The notes below the pieces were generated by a model. That model saw nothing but the letters and a program-made list of their open reading frames with translations. It searched no databases and was not told where the DNA came from. From Bacillota bacterium (GTDB taxonomy: Bacteria; Bacillota; Sulfobacillia; JAJZYS01; JAJYTV01), in NCBI GenBank assembly GCA_021793315.1, contig JAJYSZ010000022.1, positions 1 to 37,268 on the forward strand: a stretch of DNA of 37,268 nucleotides, in the 5' to 3' direction. The position numbers were made by a program, and so were the translations under genes. Below are positions 6,612-15,919 of this stretch, piece by piece (position 1 is the first letter of the stretch; every line of letters begins with the position of its first letter).

Positions 6612-8107
6612 CGCGGCAAGGTCTCCTCTCTGCCGGCAGGGGTCAGGGGTTCCGGGTCCAGAGTTGCCCAGAGGTGCTGGACCGCGTACGCGCGCCAAGG
6701 CCGCCAGCCTTCGGATGCGGCCGCCGCCGAGCGCGGATCGTCAGCGCAGCCCAGCAGCCGCAGGGCCTTGCGCACACCGAGATCCGAAGGCAGGAAGGCA
6801 TCCGGATCGCCGAGCGCGCGCATGCGGATGTACGCCGCAGTCCAGGGACCGATGCCACGCAGGGCGACAAGACGCCGCGAGACCTCGTCCCGATCGGCGC
6901 CCGGGTCCAGCCGCAAGCTGCCCGCTGTGAGCGCTCTGGCGAGGTCGACGAGCGCCTGCGCCCGCGCCCTGGGCATGGCCAGCGATGAAGGGTCGAGCGA
7001 CGCGAGGCGTGTGGCGGTGGGGAACGCGTGGGTGAGAGAGCCCTGCGGATGCGCGAGCGGCTCGCCGAACGCTCGCGCCAGGCGACCTGCCAAGGTTCGG
7101 GCGCCCTGCAGGGACACCTGCTGCCCAAGCACCGCGCGCACGGCCATCTCATCGGCGTCTGCGGCGCCAAGTGCCCGCAGGCCCGGTCTCTTGTGGACCA
7201 TCGGGCCCAGCAGGGCGTCCTGCCCGAGGGTCTCGGCGACCCCCTGGGGATCGGCGTCCAGGTCGAAGAGCCGGCGCACGCGCTCCGTTGCGGCCGGAAG
7301 ATCCCGGACGTCCGGAAGCTGCAGTTCGCATAGCAGGTAGGCGGCCTGTCGCTCCTGCGGACGCCGCACCCGCGCGACGCCGAGTCCGTGCGGCAGAGCG
7401 AGCACTCGCATGTAGGTGTCCTGCTCCACAGTTTCCACGCCCGCGATGGCACGTGTGCCGAGAAAGCGCAGGGTCCACTCGAAATCTAGCGGCGGCCGGT
7501 AGGACAGGCGCAGCCGCACGGTACCCTCCGGGGCCACCTCGGCCCAGCGCTCCCTGCCTTGCCGCAGCTGGGTGGGTGTTTGCGCGAACACCTCGCCCAT
7601 GGTGGCATTGAACTGGCGGACACTCGAGAAGCCCGCGGCGAACGCCACCTGCGCCATCGGCAGGGTCGTCGTCTGCAGGAGCACCTGCGCCGTGTGCGCA
7701 CGCTGCGCCCGCGCAAGCGCGAGCGGGCCGGCACCGAGCTCAGCCGACAGCACGCGGTGAAGCTGGCGCGCGCTGTAGCCCAGTTGCTGCGCCAGCCCTT
7801 CGACGCCCTCGCGATCCATGACGCCGTCCAGGATGAGGCGCATCGCTCTTCCCGCCGCGTCTGCGCGCTGGTTCCATTCGGGCGAGCCGGGACTCGCATC
7901 GGGCCGGCAGCGCTTGCAGGCCCGAAAGCCGGCCTGCTGCGCCGCTGCGGCTGTCCTGTAGAAGCGCACATGGCTGGGCCTGGGCGTCCGGGCCGGGCAG
8001 CTCGGACGGCAGTAGATGCCCGTCGAGGCTACCGCGGCGAAGAAGACGCCGTCGTATCTCCTGTCGCGGCTCTGAAGGATGCGGTAGCAGATGTCAGGAT
8101 CTATCAT
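6608..8107 (-). CDS. Ada/AraC/AlkA fusion: methyl-sensing activator and 3-methyladenine DNA glycosylase
   Basis: 499-residue three-part protein. Residues 1-75 are the Ada zinc domain with C33, C37, C64 and C67 (CRPSC...CKRC); the first is the methylphosphotriester acceptor. About 85-185 is an AraC HTH pair (LAQQLGYSARQLHRVL, AFAAGFSSVRQFN). About 200-490 is AlkA: N-terminal domain, then the HhH-GPD core with LRGIGPWTAAYI and the catalytic Asp in LPSDLGVRK. It senses methylated backbone, activates the adaptive response and excises alkylated purines. The second ATG was chosen because GGGAG precedes it. It is first gene of an operon with ogt. Such fusions are known in several bacterial groups. 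Confidence 0.94.
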   Translation of the reverse strand: MIDPDICYRILQSRDRRYDGVFFAAVASTGIYCRPSCPARTPRPSHVRFYRTAAAAQQAGFRACKRCRPDASPGSPEWNQRADAAGRAMRLILDGVMDREGVEGLAQQLGYSARQLHRVLSAELGAGPLALARAQRAHTAQVLLQTTTLPMAQVAFAAGFSSVRQFNATMGEVFAQTPTQLRQGRERWAEVAPEGTVRLRLSYRPPLDFEWTLRFLGTRAIAGVETVEQDTYMRVLALPHGLGVARVRRPQERQAAYLLCELQLPDVRDLPAATERVRRLFDLDADPQGVAETLGQDALLGPMVHKRPGLRALGAADADEMAVRAVLGQQVSLQGARTLAGRLARAFGEPLAHPQGSLTHAFPTATRLASLDPSSLAMPRARAQALVDLARALTAGSLRLDPGADRDEVSRRLVALRGIGPWTAAYIRMRALGDPDAFLPSDLGVRKALRLLGCADDPRSAAAASEGWRPWRAYAVQHLWATLDPEPLTPAGREETLPR

Positions 8108-8209
8108 GGTGCCATTCTCCCGCATCCGGCGCCAAGATGCTGGCGGTTTTCGGACAACGCCATAGGCGAGCGGGTTCGACCTTCAGAGGCCGGCTCGGAG
8201 ACGCCGATC

Positions 8210-8842
8210 TCAGGACAAGACCGAGCGTGCGAGCTGCCAGGCGTAGCGCGCAGCCACCGCCCACATCAGCACGGCCGAGGCTTTGTCGAGGGTCTGGCGG
8301 GCGGGGCCGCTGCGCGCGACGCGATAGAGCACGCGTCCTGCGAGCGAGAGCCCGAAGAACCAAATCCAGGACACGAGCGTCACGCCGATGGCGTAGGACC
8401 AGCGATCCGCCATGGTGCCGTAGATCGCCGCCCCGCCGCCGATCACGACGACCGTATCCATGATCGCGTGCGGATTCAAAAGCGAGACCGTCAGGCTGTG
8501 GCTTACCTTGTGGCCGAGGGTCCACTGCTCCGACTCGGTCTGTGCGGCCCCGCCGTCGGTATGAGCCGTCCACGTCGTGTAGCCCATGTAGACGAGAAAG
8601 AGGACACCGGCGACGCTGAGCACCAGCCGCAGGGCCGGGATCGCGAGGATGACGAGCGAGACGCCGCCGATCGCCAGGACGATCAACGCCGTGTCTGAAA
8701 GTGCGGCCGTGAGCACGATCGGCAGCACAAAGCGCCAGCGGGGCTGCGTGGCTCCCTGCGTCAGGACGAACGTATTCTGCGGCCCGAGCGGCAGGATCAG
8801 GGCGAATGCCAAGAGGAACCCGTGCACGAACGCCTGGGTCAA
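8210..8842 (-). CDS. LysE/ArgO-family amino acid exporter
   Basis: 210-residue membrane protein with about five to six hydrophobic segments. It opens with the family pattern FALILPLGPQNTFVLTQGA (the PGP/GPQN loop) and contains LLNPHAIMDTVVVIGG, both hallmarks of LysE/ArgO proteins that export lysine or arginine. The TTG start follows GGAGGAGG by six bases. It lies 41 bases downstream of a GNAT acetyltransferase gene on the same strand, probably co-transcribed. The exact substrate is not determined by sequence. Confidence 0.88.
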   Translation of the reverse strand: MTQAFVHGFLLAFALILPLGPQNTFVLTQGATQPRWRFVLPIVLTAALSDTALIVLAIGGVSLVILAIPALRLVLSVAGVLFLVYMGYTTWTAHTDGGAAQTESEQWTLGHKVSHSLTVSLLNPHAIMDTVVVIGGGAAIYGTMADRWSYAIGVTLVSWIWFFGLSLAGRVLYRVARSGPARQTLDKASAVLMWAVAARYAWQLARSVLS

Positions 8843-8883
8843 GGAAAGCCTCCTCCAGGGTTTTTGTCTCCGGGCCGGCGCGC

Positions 8884-9360
8884 TCAGAGCTCCTTGGCCA
8901 TGAGCCGGTTCGTGGTCTGGTAGCCGGTGCCTTCGTAAAGTCCGATCGCCGGTGCATTACTGCCAAAGACGTGCAGCGCGATGCGATGCAGGCCGAGCGC
9001 CAGCACCTCGGGCTCGATAGCCTGCATGGCCGCCTTGCCGTAGCCCTTGCCGCGCTGGGATTCCCAGATGACGAGGTCATAGATGAACGCATGCGGCACC
9101 TGCGGCGCCCCGCGCTCGGCAAACCAGATCATGCCGACGCTTTCGCCGCTTAGGGCGTCGGCAATGGTGAAGAGGTGCTGACCGGCTGTAGCGGGCCCCT
9201 GGGGCAGCAGGTCGGCGAACTCCTTGGCGGCCATCTGCTGGGCCTCTGCCAACGTGATGTAGCCGCTCGCCGCGTGACCCTGGGCGTACTCGGCCTGTGC
9301 GACGTCATACCAAGACCGGTATTCCTCGTCGCTCATGGGGCGCAGAAAGACCTCCGCCAA
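8884..9360 (-). CDS. GNAT-family N-acetyltransferase
   Basis: 158 residues. The acetyl-CoA site is the GNAT motif A WESQRGKGYGKAAMQAIEP (Q/RxxGxG/A form), preceded by AFIYDLVIWE. Motif B is HVFGSNAPAIGLYEGTGYQTTNRLMAKEL, a typical C-terminal strand and Tyr-containing loop. The N-terminal part (SDEEYRSWYDVAQAEYAQ) is the substrate side and is not diagnostic. The TTG start lies 7 bases behind GGGAGG; an upstream extension would run into the ABC-F promoter region. It is probably transcribed with the LysE-type exporter downstream. Acetyl acceptor unknown. Confidence 0.88.
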   Translation of the reverse strand: MAEVFLRPMSDEEYRSWYDVAQAEYAQGHAASGYITLAEAQQMAAKEFADLLPQGPATAGQHLFTIADALSGESVGMIWFAERGAPQVPHAFIYDLVIWESQRGKGYGKAAMQAIEPEVLALGLHRIALHVFGSNAPAIGLYEGTGYQTTNRLMAKEL

Positions 9361-9446
9361 GTCGACACCTCCCTCGGGTGAGCCCGGCTCACCTTCGCGC
9401 GCCTTTCGCCGGTTTCCTGCAGAGCGGGATTCGGCCGCACGGGCTG

Positions 9447-9455
9447 TGCTATACT
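9447..9455 (+). promoter_or_regulatory. Extended -10 promoter of the ABC-F leader
   Basis: TG-C-TATACT with the -10 at 9450-9455. No good -35 is visible, which is usual for extended -10 promoters. The start point near 9462 gives a leader carrying the small upstream reading frame. Confidence 0.6.
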
Positions 9456-9482
9456 GCGGCCATCCGTTCCTTGGAGGTTGAC

Positions 9483-9509
9483 ATGCGCAAGATCGCTGCA
9501 CGCATCTAG
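9483..9509 (+). CDS. Leader peptide MRKIAARI upstream of the ABC-F gene
   Basis: ATG with GGAGG five bases upstream, eight codons (Met-Arg-Lys-Ile-Ala-Ala-Arg-Ile), then TAG. It is followed immediately by a stable hairpin and, 68 bases on, by the ABC-F start. Short leader peptides of this kind control antibiotic-resistance ABC-F and erm genes through drug-stalled ribosomes. That role is inferred from layout; the peptide itself matches none I know by sequence. Confidence 0.7.
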   Translation: MRKIAARI

Positions 9510-9568
9510 CATCCCGGCGCAGCGGTGCCCGGGATGACGCGGCGGTGAAAGACCCGCCACCCGGGAGG
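9510..9568 (+). promoter_or_regulatory. Candidate translation attenuator of the ABC-F gene
   Basis: The segment CATCCCGG (9510-9517), starting right after the leader stop codon, pairs perfectly with CCGGGATG (9529-9536), or with one mismatch to CCGGGAGG (9561-9568), which contains the ribosome site of the ABC-F gene. A second hairpin, GGCGG/CCGCC (9541-9558), lies between. A ribosome held on the leader would cover the first strand and change the pairing. There is no U tract, so control should be translational. Confidence 0.55.
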
Positions 9569-9577
9569 ATTGCTGCC

Positions 9578-11128
<1,551 letters not shown>

Positions 11129-11151
11129 CCGAGAGCTTCCCCGACTGGCGG

Positions 11152-12312
11152 TCAGCGGCGCCGGGCCAAATGCCGCCTGAACCCGAGGACGAAACTTCGG
11201 GCCCGTTCCAGGGCGTACGGTCGGCGCAAGGCGTAGCGGGCGTGCTCGTATTCTTGCAGCAGTTCGGACGGCCAGCCTTCCTGTCTGGCGACCTGGCGGA
11301 CGGTTGTGCCGGCCGGGAGCCTGCGGTGAAGGAGATGACGCCCGACCGCCCGCCGCACCAACCCGCGCGGGCCACGCCCGAAGTCTAGCTGCCTGGGAGT
11401 CCGGCCGATCGCCGGATGGGAATCTGCGGGCGTGTTGGGCGGCGGGGCCTTCTGATCCGCCCGCCGCAGGCTCCACCGGTAGAGGTGGTAGAGCAAGGCG
11501 AGGAGCGCCAAAAGGCCCAGGACGGCGGCCGGCCCGATGAGGTGCGCGAAGAAGGGCGCGACGGCGTCGTGGGACGGCAGGATGAGCCGGTGCCCTTTGG
11601 GCAGGGAGGGGAAGCGCAGGCGCAGGCCTGTGCCGCGCACCCCCGTGATCACGAGACTCGCCAGGTAGGCGAAGGGCCAGAGCACCCAGAGCAGGTCCTT
11701 GACCCAAGCGGCAGGCAGCCAGAGAAGAAGCTCGTGGCCGATCGCGATGAGCAGCGCCATTGCGGCCGCGGTGCCAAGGGCGACGGCCGGCACCCGCATG
11801 GTGGCCGCGGCCTTGCGCAGGTTGGCGGGGTCCTCGCCGGCGTCCGCGGCGGCTTGCGCGAGCGGGAGACCGAACCACGCCCCGACCAGGAAGATCAGGG
11901 CGAGTAGCGCGAGAGGCCACGGGGACGCCTCGCCCCAGGCTGCCGCGACAAGAGCCGCCAGGACGATCACGGAGAGGCCGATGCGGTGTTCCTCCCGCAG
12001 GGTCGAGAGCCAGGGCTCGCGGGAAACGGTGACGGCACGCACGCCGGGCAACAAGATAAGGAAGGCAGCGGCAGGCGAGCCGGGCACGATCGGCAGGAGG
12101 GCGGCGATGAGCGCGGGGAGCACGAGGGCGGGGAAGCCCAGCCAGCCCGACCGCCGTCGTCCCACCGCCGGCAGCAGGTACCCGAGGGCCAGCGGCCAGA
12201 TGCCGACCTGCAGGTGCGCGAGGTCCCCGACTGCGATCGCCAGAGCACCGGACCAGCCGAATGCCATGAGCTGCAGCGCCATCCAGGACAGCGTGCGAAT
12301 CAGCCTGCGCAT
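11152..12312 (-). CDS. Membrane protein with DUF4129-like C-terminal tail
   Basis: 386 residues. About seven or eight hydrophobic segments fill residues 1-290, including an early pair (GALAIAVGDLAHLQVGIW, ALGYLLPAVG), a central pair and a last one near 265-290. A cytosolic basic tail follows (about 300-386) with TVRQVARQEGWPSELLQEYEHARYAL, which resembles the DUF4129 module of transglutaminase-associated membrane proteins. No transglutaminase or MoxR ATPase is next to it here. The ATG has AGGAGG at a slightly long spacing, and an extended -10 lies 56 bases upstream. It is divergent from a TetR regulator that may control it. Function unknown. Confidence 0.6.
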   Translation of the reverse strand: MRRLIRTLSWMALQLMAFGWSGALAIAVGDLAHLQVGIWPLALGYLLPAVGRRRSGWLGFPALVLPALIAALLPIVPGSPAAAFLILLPGVRAVTVSREPWLSTLREEHRIGLSVIVLAALVAAAWGEASPWPLALLALIFLVGAWFGLPLAQAAADAGEDPANLRKAAATMRVPAVALGTAAAMALLIAIGHELLLWLPAAWVKDLLWVLWPFAYLASLVITGVRGTGLRLRFPSLPKGHRLILPSHDAVAPFFAHLIGPAAVLGLLALLALLYHLYRWSLRRADQKAPPPNTPADSHPAIGRTPRQLDFGRGPRGLVRRAVGRHLLHRRLPAGTTVRQVARQEGWPSELLQEYEHARYALRRPYALERARSFVLGFRRHLARRR

Positions 12313-12367
12313 GGGTTGCTATGCCTCCTGCGCATGCCTGCGCGCGGTAAGGCATGCGTTCCTAGCC

Positions 12368-12376
12368 ATTATAGCA
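12368..12376 (-). promoter_or_regulatory. Extended -10 promoter of the membrane-protein gene
   Basis: Minus strand TG-C-TATAAT, a perfect -10 (12373-12368) with the TG extension. No convincing -35. Confidence 0.6.
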
Positions 12377-12419
12377 ATAACTGGTACGAGATGTATGCGA
12401 CTCGTAGGCATCGCACCTG

Positions 12420-12457
12420 CGTAACGAGGTTACGTCAGGGCGTAAACGTGTTATGCT
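12420..12457 (+). promoter_or_regulatory. TetR operator and promoter (leaderless layout)
   Basis: A perfect palindrome CGTAAC-GAG-GTTACG (12420-12434) covers the -35 box (12429-12434). The 17-bp spacer leads to an extended -10 TG-T-TATGCT (-10 at 12452-12457), and six bases later comes the ATG. A repressor bound here would block its own promoter and lies about 50 bp from the divergent one. Confidence 0.6.
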
Positions 12458-12463
12458 TGCACC

Positions 12464-12973
12464 ATGGACGATGCTCGACCTGCAGCCCGAGAACGCATGC
12501 TGGCCGCGGCCGCTGAAGCTTTCGCCAAGGCGCCCTACAAACGGGTAGGGGTGCACGAGGTGTGTGCGAAGGCAGGGGTCACGACCGGCGCGCTCTATCA
12601 TCATTTCGGAGGGAAACCGGAACTCTATCGCGCGGTCAGGACGCAGCAGGAGACAAGGCTCCTGGCCGCGATGGCCGAGGCGGCGCAGGGCGCCGCCCCC
12701 GGTCCCAAGGCCGTGCGCGCCGCGCTGCTGGCGGCCTGGGACCACGTGCAAGCAGACGGCACGGCGCAGCTTTTCGCCGTGCCGGGGCCGAGAGGGGAAA
12801 CCGCGATCGGGGACTTCCTGCATAGCCTGTGGCCGTGGGGACCCGAGGCGGTCGCCGCCGTCCTGCTTGGCGCATGGCGTGGCGCGCTCGCGGAATCCCT
12901 CGAGCACCCCGGGGTCGACGCGCGACTGGTGCTGGACGGGATCCTGCGCGGGCTCGGGGCGGATCGCGACTAG
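12464..12973 (+). CDS. TetR-family transcriptional regulator
   Basis: 169 residues. The TetR HTH occupies about 8-55: RMLAAAAEAFAKAPYKRVGVHEVCAKAGVTTGALYHHFGGKPELYRAV, with the typical TTGALYHHFGGK recognition helix. The rest is a helical ligand/dimer domain rich in Ala and Leu, with no recognisable ligand signature. No ribosome site precedes the ATG; the -10 six bases upstream predicts a leaderless transcript. The palindrome over its -35 box points to self-repression, and the divergent membrane protein is the nearest candidate target. Confidence 0.88.
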   Translation: MDDARPAARERMLAAAAEAFAKAPYKRVGVHEVCAKAGVTTGALYHHFGGKPELYRAVRTQQETRLLAAMAEAAQGAAPGPKAVRAALLAAWDHVQADGTAQLFAVPGPRGETAIGDFLHSLWPWGPEAVAAVLLGAWRGALAESLEHPGVDARLVLDGILRGLGADRD

Positions 12974-12980
12974 GCGCAGC

Positions 12981-13019
12981 AAAAGCGCACGCGGACACCG
13001 CATGTGCGGTGCCCGCGTG
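12981..13019 (-). terminator. Intrinsic terminator of the His/Cys-rich protein gene
   Basis: Long near-perfect hairpin: CACGCGG (12988-12994) with CCGCGTG (13013-13019), and CACCGCA with TGCGGTG inside. On the minus strand it is followed by CGCTTTTGC. It can also stop transcription coming from the TetR gene. Confidence 0.65.
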
Positions 13020-13030
13020 GCAAGCCTTAT

Positions 13031-13210
13031 CTAGTGGCTCTGGTCGTGGTGGCCGCCGCAGCCGCAGCTGTCGCCGTGGCCGTGTTCGTGCCCGTGGCCG
13101 CCGCAGCCGCAGGAGCCGTCTGCGCTGTCGTGCTCGTGATCGTGGCAGCCGCAGTCGTGCTGGGACGCGGCGTCCCCGGCGCTCTTCGGCACGAGGCGAA
13201 TCAGGTTCAA
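13031..13210 (-). CDS. Small His/Cys-rich putative metal-binding protein
   Basis: 59 residues, of which the last 42 contain 6 Cys (three CGC pairs at 20/22, 34/36, 49/51) and 11 His, with alternating His-x-His runs (HDHEH, HGHEHGH) and a final HHDQSH. The first 17 residues (NLIRLVPKSAGD...) are ordinary and lack a signal peptide, so it is cytoplasmic. Such composition binds Ni, Zn, Co or Cu. It could be a storage or buffering peptide or a metallochaperone like the His tails of SlyD, HypB or CooJ, but there is no folded domain. The TTG start lies 7 bases behind AGGAGG. It has its own promoter and terminator, so it is a single-gene unit. The family is not recognised. Confidence 0.75.
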   Translation of the reverse strand: MNLIRLVPKSAGDAASQHDCGCHDHEHDSADGSCGCGGHGHEHGHGDSCGCGGHHDQSH

Positions 13211-13240
13211 CGTACCGCCTCCTGTCCTCTTGTCATGCAG

Positions 13241-13270
13241 AGCGTAGCCGCAACGCCGCGTTCTCGTCAA
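13241..13270 (-). promoter_or_regulatory. Promoter of the His/Cys-rich protein gene
   Basis: Minus strand -35 TTGACG (13270-13265), 18-bp spacer, -10 TACGCT (13246-13241). It predicts a start near 13234, 24 bases before the start codon. Confidence 0.5.
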
Positions 13271-13365
13271 CGTGAGGGATGGCACGCACGGCAGGGATCA
13301 CCGGCGGCCTCGAGAACGCTTTCACAGCGACCGCCGCGATCACCTGCATCTAGGAGGGGATCCGC

Positions 13366-14049
13366 ATGATGATTGCCGCGTTCTACGACATCCACGCCAA
13401 CCTGCCGGCGTTCGAGGCGGCTTTGCAGGCTGCGCGCAAGGCCAGTGCCGACAAAGTGGTTGTGGGCGGCGACATTGCAGCAGGACCGCTGCCGGCGGAC
13501 ACGCTCGACATCCTGATGGCCCTGGGCGACTGGGTAGTCGCTCTTCAGGGTGCAGCCGACCGGGCCCTCGTAAACTGCTATGACCTGCTGATGGCAAAGC
13601 ATCACAGTGAACTCGAGGCTTTCGATCCCCTGGTGCGCTGGGCAGCCGGACGCATCACGCGACACCAGCGCGACTACCTCCACACGTTGCCTTCCGACCT
13701 GCGCTTTTTGATGCAGGATCTTGGCGAGGTCCACTTCTACCACAGCCTGGCGGGGGATGGACACCAGCCAGCCCGGATCCCGCAGGGTGGGCAGGTGATC
13801 GTTGCCGGCAGCGACCACAGCCAGGGCGAGGAGCACCTGGACGGCCGTCTCCTTGTGCATCCGGGCAGCGTCGGCATGCCGGAAGGCGACCTTCCCGGCG
13901 CCTACTGGGCCTTCCTCGGCGAAGAGGTGCAGCTCAGGCGCACGGATTACGACTACGCGCAGGCGGCGCGCCGCATCATGCGCTGCGGCATGCCCGACGC
14001 CAAGGCATGGGTGGACCGCTACGTGCTGCGCGAAACGGCTAGAAGCTGA
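13366..14049 (+). CDS. Calcineurin-like (YfcE/MJ0936-type) metallophosphoesterase with degenerate metal motifs
   Basis: 227 residues. The first two family motifs are intact: FYDIHANLPAFEA (D-x-H) and VVVGGDIAAGP (GGD). The third, normally GNHD or GNAD, reads QGAADRAL, replacing the metal-binding Asn with Ala. The histidine motifs are altered: HFYHSL in place of the usual VHGS, and GSDHSQ in place of GHTH. VHPGSVGMP matches the family's NPGSVG(Q/L)P. It may therefore have weak or altered activity. The ATG follows AGGAGGGG. Its last 11 bases overlap the end of the convergent lipoprotein gene. Substrate unknown. Confidence 0.8.
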   Translation: MMIAAFYDIHANLPAFEAALQAARKASADKVVVGGDIAAGPLPADTLDILMALGDWVVALQGAADRALVNCYDLLMAKHHSELEAFDPLVRWAAGRITRHQRDYLHTLPSDLRFLMQDLGEVHFYHSLAGDGHQPARIPQGGQVIVAGSDHSQGEEHLDGRLLVHPGSVGMPEGDLPGAYWAFLGEEVQLRRTDYDYAQAARRIMRCGMPDAKAWVDRYVLRETARS

Positions 14050-15919
14050 CGCTGCTCGCGATCTCCTGCCAGGCAAGACCGCCGTCGGTTGTCACGTAGA
14101 GGGATCCGGCCGTCGTCAGAAGCCAGCCGTCCTGGCGGCTGGTGAAGCTCACGTCGCTGAGCTCGCCTACTTGGTGGAATGCAATGCGGCGGAAGCTGTC
14201 GCCGTCATTCGTGCTGAGCCAGACGTTTGCGCCTGACCAGAGCCAGACGAGGCCGCCTGAAGCGACGCGCATGCCTACGGGTGCCCCCTGCTGCGCGCTC
14301 CAGTTCGGCAGGGCGATCGGAGTCCAGCGCGCGCCGCCGTCGCTGCTGCGCCAGAGGTAGGGCGTCCCGGGCTGGAGCCGGGTCGCCCTGCGATCCCGCT
14401 TGTCCGGTTTGAGGAAGAGTTCGGGGACGGTCGCTGTCCCGGTAGCGAGCAGGTTTTGGTCGTCCAGCGGCGCGACGGCGCTCGGGACGAACGGCGTGGC
14501 GACGCTTTGCCAGGCGGTGCCGGCATCCTGCGTGGCAAAGAGCCGCCTGCCCGACGCCGGACTGTATCCGATCACCCAGCCGCGTTCCGTGGTGGCCATG
14601 CCGAGCGCCGCCGGGTACCAGCCGCGCGCGAACGGCTTCATCTGCCACGTGCGTCCGCCGTCCAGCGACATGTACAGATCGGCCTGGCCAAGGGCCAGCA
14701 GCTCGCTTGGCCCCAGCACCTCGAGGGCCAAGAGGGAGACGGGCGCGTTGCCGGTGGCCGTCCAGGTGGTGCCGCCGTCCAGGGTGCGCATCACCGTCGC
14801 GCCGTCATATGTCCAGCCTGCCGCATAGCCGAACTGGCTCGACAGGAATGAGATCGTCGTGCTCGGGCTGAGCGGCGGGTAGACGAGCTGCCAGGTGAGG
14901 CCGCCGTCCGACGTGGTGTAGAGCGGCGGGCCGTCCCCCGCCAGAAGCCAGCCGTGCTCGCTGTCGCTGAAGCCGACCGAGAATGCCTGGCCGCTCGCTG
15001 TCGGCAGCGGCAGGCCGAACACCGCCTGCCAGGAGGCTCCGCCGTCGCGAGTCATGTAGATGCCGCCGCGGTCGAGGCCGATGAAGCCGGTCTGGCTGCT
15101 CAGGAAGAACATGCTGTGGACGTATCCGGAGAGAGGCAGTCCGCTTGGCGAGGCCACGCCGCCTTCGGCTGCGGAGACCATGGCCCAGCTCTGTCCGCCG
15201 TCCGCTGTCGTGTAGAGGATCTTCGGCTGCTCTCCGGCGCTGGGCGGCCCGCCGCACAGCAGCGAGCCCTGATCCTGGTTCAGGAACGAGATTGCCTGCC
15301 CGTTCGTGCCTCTGTACGTGCACGGCGTCGATCTCAACGCCCAGGAGAATCCGCCGTCCGTTGTGGTGTAGAGCTCGCCGGCCAGGTTGCCGCTGCCGGC
15401 AGGGCTGCCGGCGATGAAGCCGATCCCGGGCGAGGGAAAGCTGATCGACGTCGCGGTGAAGCGGCTCCTGCTGAACATGGTCTGCCAGGTGCGTCCGCCA
15501 TCGAATGTGCCCACCACGGTGGTGGCCGTGCACGTCCCCTGAAGGCAGCCGTTTTCCAGGACGAAGGCGCTATCGAGGGTGGGGGAGTCTATCTGGACGG
15601 CCGTACTGTCCGTCACCAGCAGCGTCGTCCACGTGGCGCCGCCGTCGTTCGTGTGGGCGACGGCGGTGCCGTGCAGCAACTGGAGGATGGCCCAGCCCGC
15701 GCTCGCGGTGTTCATGCGCACCGAAGTCAGGGCGGGGCGTTGCGGGAAGCTGGCCGGGAACGCGACCGCCTGGTAGGTGGAGAGGCCGGTCGCGGCGGCA
15801 GGGTAGAGGGCCGCGGTCTTTTGTGCCTTGGCTGGGTGCGGCTGGCTTGGGTGGCCCTGGACGCTGCCGCAGCCGGTGAGCAGCAGGAGAGCCAGTGCGG
15901 CGATGGGTCCTTTCTTCAC
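14039..15919 (-). CDS. BNR/Asp-box repeat lipoprotein (Ycf48-like beta-propeller)
   Basis: 626 residues. It has a lipoprotein signal peptide with lipobox LLLTGCGS (Cys about 17), then a linker, then a propeller-type region. I count 12 Asp-box motifs of the form TxDGGxTW (for example TNDGGATW, TFDGGRTW, TRDGGASW, TLDGGTTW, TTDGGLAW). Such repeats build six- or seven-bladed propellers or two fused ones, seen in Ycf48/HCF136 assembly factors and sialidase-fold proteins. No sialidase catalytic set is evident. It is anchored outside the membrane. The GTG start overlaps the MFS stop (GTGA), indicating coupling. The partner is unknown. Confidence 0.85.
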   Translation of the reverse strand: MKKGPIAALALLLLTGCGSVQGHPSQPHPAKAQKTAALYPAAATGLSTYQAVAFPASFPQRPALTSVRMNTASAGWAILQLLHGTAVAHTNDGGATWTTLLVTDSTAVQIDSPTLDSAFVLENGCLQGTCTATTVVGTFDGGRTWQTMFSRSRFTATSISFPSPGIGFIAGSPAGSGNLAGELYTTTDGGFSWALRSTPCTYRGTNGQAISFLNQDQGSLLCGGPPSAGEQPKILYTTADGGQSWAMVSAAEGGVASPSGLPLSGYVHSMFFLSSQTGFIGLDRGGIYMTRDGGASWQAVFGLPLPTASGQAFSVGFSDSEHGWLLAGDGPPLYTTSDGGLTWQLVYPPLSPSTTISFLSSQFGYAAGWTYDGATVMRTLDGGTTWTATGNAPVSLLALEVLGPSELLALGQADLYMSLDGGRTWQMKPFARGWYPAALGMATTERGWVIGYSPASGRRLFATQDAGTAWQSVATPFVPSAVAPLDDQNLLATGTATVPELFLKPDKRDRRATRLQPGTPYLWRSSDGGARWTPIALPNWSAQQGAPVGMRVASGGLVWLWSGANVWLSTNDGDSFRRIAFHQVGELSDVSFTSRQDGWLLTTAGSLYVTTDGGLAWQEIASSVSF

